Shown here piece after piece: positions 61,171-64,000 of a stretch of DNA of 64,000 nucleotides (positions within the stretch are counted from its first letter, which is position 1; each line of letters begins with the position of its first letter). The notes below the pieces were generated by a model that saw only the letters and a program-made list of their open reading frames with translations, made no database searches and was not told where the DNA came from. Origin of the DNA: RPQJ01 sp963726665 (GTDB lineage Bacteria; Pseudomonadota; Gammaproteobacteria; Steroidobacterales; Steroidobacteraceae); contig CAVSDW010000020.1 in the NCBI GenBank assembly GCA_963726665.1, positions 151,557 through 215,556 on the forward strand, written 5' to 3'. The translations under genes were made by a program, and so were the position numbers.

Positions 61171-61294
61171 TTGAAAATCCGCGTGTCGATGGTTCGATTG
61201 ACTCGGATCGGCTAGGACCGATCTTCGCCCTTCGGGCAGCTGCGCTGTCCTGATTCGCTTCGCGAATCGTCCGTCCCTGGCCACCACTTCCAAC
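61171..61294 (+). repeat. Partial tRNA-Phe copy (attachment-site duplication) split by 71 bp
   Basis: Bases 61171-61199 equal the tRNA from the anticodon loop into the T-loop; 61271-61288 equal the rest of the acceptor end, CCA and following bases, and similarity continues to 61294 with one mismatch. A 71-bp GC-rich segment with hairpins (CTTCGCCCTTCGGGCAG; GATTCGCTTCGCGAATC) interrupts the copy at the T-loop. It has no 5' half and is not a working tRNA gene. Confidence 0.85.
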
Positions 61295-61586
61295 ATTTTG
61301 TTTTGCAACGTCTTTCCGGTATCACCCGCGGACTATCCGGGGCGATTTTGGCCCGAAAACGGCTGACCATCGGACTATCGAAAGCTGAGCCAATCGTGGG
61401 CCCGGGGCGGGCGGCGGGGCTGGCGATCTGGCGACCTGACACCCGAGGTTAGGCCCGGCGGGAACTAGAGTCCGCTTCAGTCGGGGTCCGCGCTTTGGGA
61501 CTTTGCGTCAGTGTCGGCTGTGGCCGGGGGGCGGACGTCCGGAATCAGCTTTAAGCGTCCGCGGTGGTAGCCTGAATCCAACAACA
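61295..61586. other. Spacer between the tRNA fragment and the truncated gene
   Basis: Nothing coding is recognised in these 292 bases. An AT-rich patch (CAACATTTTGTTTTGCAAC) near 61291-61310 may be a promoter or an old terminator. Confidence 0.4.
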
Positions 61587-61740
61587 ATGCACCGCGATTT
61601 CGAACTCGACTTCCTGCCCATCGACGTGTCATCCAAAGGGGCCACGGCGCGCATGCGGGAACGAATCCGGGCCGCGATCGCCGCGCCGCGCGCGCCATCA
61701 TCGTCGGATTCGCACGCCCTCAGAGTTTACCGGGCCCCTA
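61587..61740 (+). pseudogene. Truncated gene start, possibly a metallo-beta-lactamase-fold protein
   Basis: ATG at 61587 gives MHRDFELDFLPIDVSSKGAT, which resembles the N-terminal strand (LDFLPVG...GD) of MBL-fold hydrolases of phage and defence context. Similarity fades after about 20 residues; a neighbouring frame gives RAIIVGF near 61690. The sequence then runs into the 3' end of the opposite-strand gene at 61738. Only the first 50 codons or so could remain. The family assignment is tentative. Confidence 0.35.
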
Positions 61741-62558
61741 GACCCCCATCAAGCTATGGACGGCCCGGTGCCACCACGGCTCGTTCCATGCAACATGAAC
61801 CGCAAGCGCAGCGGGCAGATAGATGGCCAGGAAGACCCAGTAGGCGCGATGAATTCGTCGATTGCGGAAAATGTCCCACGCCAGCAACGGAGCCAGAGCC
61901 AACAGTGGGTATAGCTCGGTCGAAAGGGGATTTTGCGGCATCGTCGCCGGAAGCCAGACGATCCTGTCGAACGCCGCAGGCAGCGCCATGGCTGGTCCGA
62001 TAATCATCATTCGCTTGTGAAATCCCAGGTCGCTGTTCCTGGCTCTCAGGCCCAGGAACAGAAACAAAGGGAACAGGATGCCGACACGGATTTGCAGCAA
62101 CAGGATGTTGTCGAGTGCGCTGCTCAAGCTCAGCATGGCCGATCGGATTTCCTGGCGGACCGTCTCGGCCGCGTACCACACCGTGTGCCAGGCCGCCGAG
62201 GCCAGCAGGAAACCTGCCAGGACCAGCATGGCATGAGCAGATAGACGACCGGTCCGATTCGCCGGTGCAGGTCTCTCCGGCCGGTAGCCATAAGGACCGT
62301 CTGGCCCAGCAGGAACAGCAGGAACGATCCCATCAAGACCGCATGGAAGTGCGCGACAACCGGAAACGGCGGCCGTTGCCCTGCCTTGATCAGTTCAAGC
62401 TTCATCAGCGAATCAGGCAAAAAGCCGGTCAGTGTGATGACGATGAATAGGGCCGCCGTGAAGACGTAGACCCAGCGGTCGAGCGCATGATCGCGCACCG
62501 CTCCCGACAGCAGGTCGATGGTCCTTCCGCCGGCTGGCTGACTCAGAACAGTCGCCAT
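61738..62558 (-). CDS. Polytopic membrane protein of unknown function (one frameshift)
   Basis: About 273 residues in two frames. It starts MATVLSQPAGGRTIDLLSGA, with hydrophobic segments WVYVFTAALFIVITLTGFLP, HFHAVLMGSFLLFLLGQTVL and, after an indel near 62235, VLAGFLLASAAWHTVWYAAE, ILLLQIRVGILFPLFLFLGL and AYWVFLAIYLPAALAVHVAW. The phrase MATGRRDLHRRIG after the second helix recurs in a family of uncharacterised proteins with several histidines, perhaps haem-linked. No function is proposed. Confidence 0.75.
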
Positions 62559-62710
62559 GGCAATCCCTCGTTGTCGACTAACGCGCTCTCCGATAGCACG
62601 AAACCGCGACGGCAGAAAGCGCTCGATTTCAACCAACGGGCCTGCGGGGTGCGAATTGGCAATCAGGTCGCAAGCGGCAGTTGGTAGGGCGCGGCAATGG
62701 CTTTGCCACG

Positions 62711-63230
62711 CTACTGAATTGATGTTGGCAACGGCCCTGGCTGAGGGTACTGGCGGGTTCCGCCCAACGCTCGATGCGTGCGCTCGCGATTGTAGTAGCG
62801 CATGAAATCGGAGAGCTTCCCTCGAGATATGTCGAGGTCCAGAAGGGCACCCGGTCGAGGAACTCGCGTCGGATGGTTCCGATGAGCCGCTCGACGAACG
62901 GGTGCGACAGCTGTGCTCCGCAAGAATTGGATCCGGAACGAACTGACCCGGTTGCGGGGCCGTCGCCGAGCTGCAGCATGATCGTGCTGGCTCGAATAGC
63001 CCTTCGGTTACTGGCCGACCTGGCCGGCCTCTCGGATCGACGCCGGTTGGCTTGCATCAGGAACATCTGCTGGAGCCCGCGTCGACGTGATCGGTAATTG
63101 CGGAGCACAGCCGTATGACCGCCGGGACGACCAGGTGTCAGTGGATGAAGTGGAGCGGGTCTTGAGTCAGGCCGGCCATTTCGACGTCCGCGCGAGGGCC
63201 TGTTAGAGTTGTCCAGCGATGAAGGACGAG
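62711..63230 (-). pseudogene. Remnant of an integrase-core (DDE) transposase gene
   Basis: The C-terminal part of an IS3/IS481-type transposase is visible: GAQLSHPFVERLIGTIRREF then LDRVPFWTSTYLEG in one frame, and KLSDFMRYYNRERTHRALGG in another, ending at 62711. The catalytic Glu region is HPFVERLIGTIRREFLD. Upstream (to about 63230) only weak, rearranged pieces remain and no start is seen. Terminal repeats were not found. It is a decayed insertion. Confidence 0.7.
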
Positions 63231-63305
63231 GCACAAATCTTGTGGTCGCGCTTGGACCGGAAGCTCAGGCTGTGCTGACCGCACTAGATAGATTGACACC
63301 GCCCG

Positions 63306-64000
63306 ATGAACCAGACTCCAGGCGACACGCCTGGCACTGACGCCGCGATATTTGACGTCGCCGACCTGCGCGTCGACGTTGGCCAGCAGCGCGTCACGCG
63401 CGCAGGCATCGAAATCACGCTGCCGAATCTTTCGTTTCAGCTGCTCCTGGCACTGATTCGCGTCGCGCCAAACGTCCTCAGCCACGACCTTCATGGCACG
63501 CGTCTGGCCCGGACTGATCGTGAGCCCGGAGACCCTCGCCAAGCGGGTCAACCTGTTGCGCGAGGCGCTGGGGGATAACCCGCAGGAGCCGCGCTACATC
63601 GCTGGAGTGCGAAGTCGCGGTTACCGGCTGGTTGCGGCCGTGTCTCCCGCTGCACGTCCGGCGCCGCCGGTCGAGGGTCCATCGTCCGCGCCGGTGGTCG
63701 TCACACAACCGAATGAGTTGTCGACTGGAGACACGGCAGCAACCGAGCCTCGAACAGTCACCGCCAGGCCGAGGAGCCGATGTGGTGGCTCGTGTTGTCC
63801 GCTCTACTCGCGGCTATCCTCGCAATCGCCATCGGTATGCGTACGGAACACCAAGCTCCAGCCGTGGGCGCTCGGGCAACAAACGAGAATCCGCAGCACG
63901 AAGCTCAGGCAATCGGCGCGCGCGCACGCACGGTGGCCGTCTTGCCGTTCGACAACATCAGCGCGGATCCTGCAGACGCCTATCTGGCGCAAGGCCTGCC
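63306..64000 (+). CDS. CadC-like transcriptional regulator, 5' part (frameshifts; runs off the window)
   Basis: It starts MNQTPGDTPGTDAAIFDVAD then LRVDVGQQRVTRAGIEITLP and NLSFQLLLALIRVAPNVLS, an OmpR/PhoB-type winged helix at the N-terminus. After an indel near 63490, TLAKRVNLLREALGDNPQEP and RYIAGVRSRGYRLVAAV complete it. One hydrophobic segment follows (WWLVLSALLAAILAIAIGM), then VAVLPFDNISADPADAYLAQ, the TolB-like start of the periplasmic part, still open at 64000. Further indels lie near 63770. Such regulators sense signals outside the membrane and bind DNA inside. Confidence 0.8.

Larger units (their letters stand above)
58509..61294. mobile_element. Small island bounded by tRNA-Phe and a copy of its 3' end
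   Basis: The tRNA-Phe 3' part reappears 2.6 kb downstream (29 bases from TTGAAAATCC exact, then 18 bases through CCACCACT exact), the usual mark of integration at a tRNA gene. Between them are a winged-helix/nucleotidyltransferase pair, a RelE/HTH pair and a DUF3024 gene, but no integrase. It is either a non-autonomous element or what is left of a larger island. The copy is itself split by a 71-bp insert. Confidence 0.65.

Noticed and set aside
61171..61294. A second tRNA-Phe gene
   Set aside because: Only the 3' part is present, split by 71 bases; there is no acceptor 5' strand or D-arm.

Overview
The window looks like a chromosomal segment of a high-GC, free-living gammaproteobacterium of the Xanthomonadales/Nevskiales type. 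The evidence is gene order: rsmI, rnpB, the complete division and cell-wall (dcw) cluster, lpxC, dciA (DUF721), an M23 peptidase, secA, mutT, yacG, zapD, coaE, pilDCBA, and later pilR, pilS, sucC, sucD. Peptidoglycan should carry meso-diaminopimelate (MurE has DNPR). No genus is assigned.

Layout. 1-517: 5' part of lpoA (minus). 552-1421: rsmI. 1458-1827: RNase P RNA. 2218-2281: promoter and MraZ boxes. 2306-17738: dcw operon mraZ to ftsA, nearly every stop overlapping the next start. 17908-25325: ftsZ, lpxC, dciA, M23 peptidase, secA, mutT. 25393-31935 (minus): yacG, zapD, coaE, pilD, pilC, pilB, pilA. pilA has a sigma-54 promoter and a likely upstream PilR site. 32154-46501: about 14 kb of surface-polysaccharide genes on both strands (FAD oxidoreductase, GtrA, two large membrane proteins, UDP-glucuronate decarboxylase, glycosyltransferases, flippase, FkbM methyltransferase, sulfotransferase, initiating polyprenyl transferase, Alg14/Alg13-like pair). 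This block separates pilA from pilR. 46512-52825: pilR, a MazF-type toxin-antitoxin pair, pilS, sucC, sucD. 52821-58331: higBA, a YpfJ-type metalloprotease, a DUF1496 protein, a cysteine-desulfurase-like enzyme, a TauE/SafE transporter and vapBC. 58509-61294: tRNA-Phe followed by a 2.7-kb insert bounded by a copy of the tRNA 3' part, carrying a winged-helix/nucleotidyltransferase pair, a RelE/HTH pair and a DUF3024 gene. 61295-64000: a truncated gene, a membrane protein, a transposase remnant and the start of a CadC-like regulator.

Two things colour the whole reading. First, from about 27 kb on, many genes (and mraY earlier) carry single-base insertions or deletions that split a recognisable protein between frames. 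As these hit mraY, pilB, pilR, pilS and sucD alike, sequence error is the likeliest cause, so these genes are annotated over their full span. Second, two families of short intergenic repeats are present: a palindromic GGGGACATTC family (four copies) and arrays of the heptamer GCGGATA (four places). Four toxin-antitoxin-like modules and one further regulator/nucleotidyltransferase pair lie between 48 and 61 kb, nearly all with a palindrome at the promoter.
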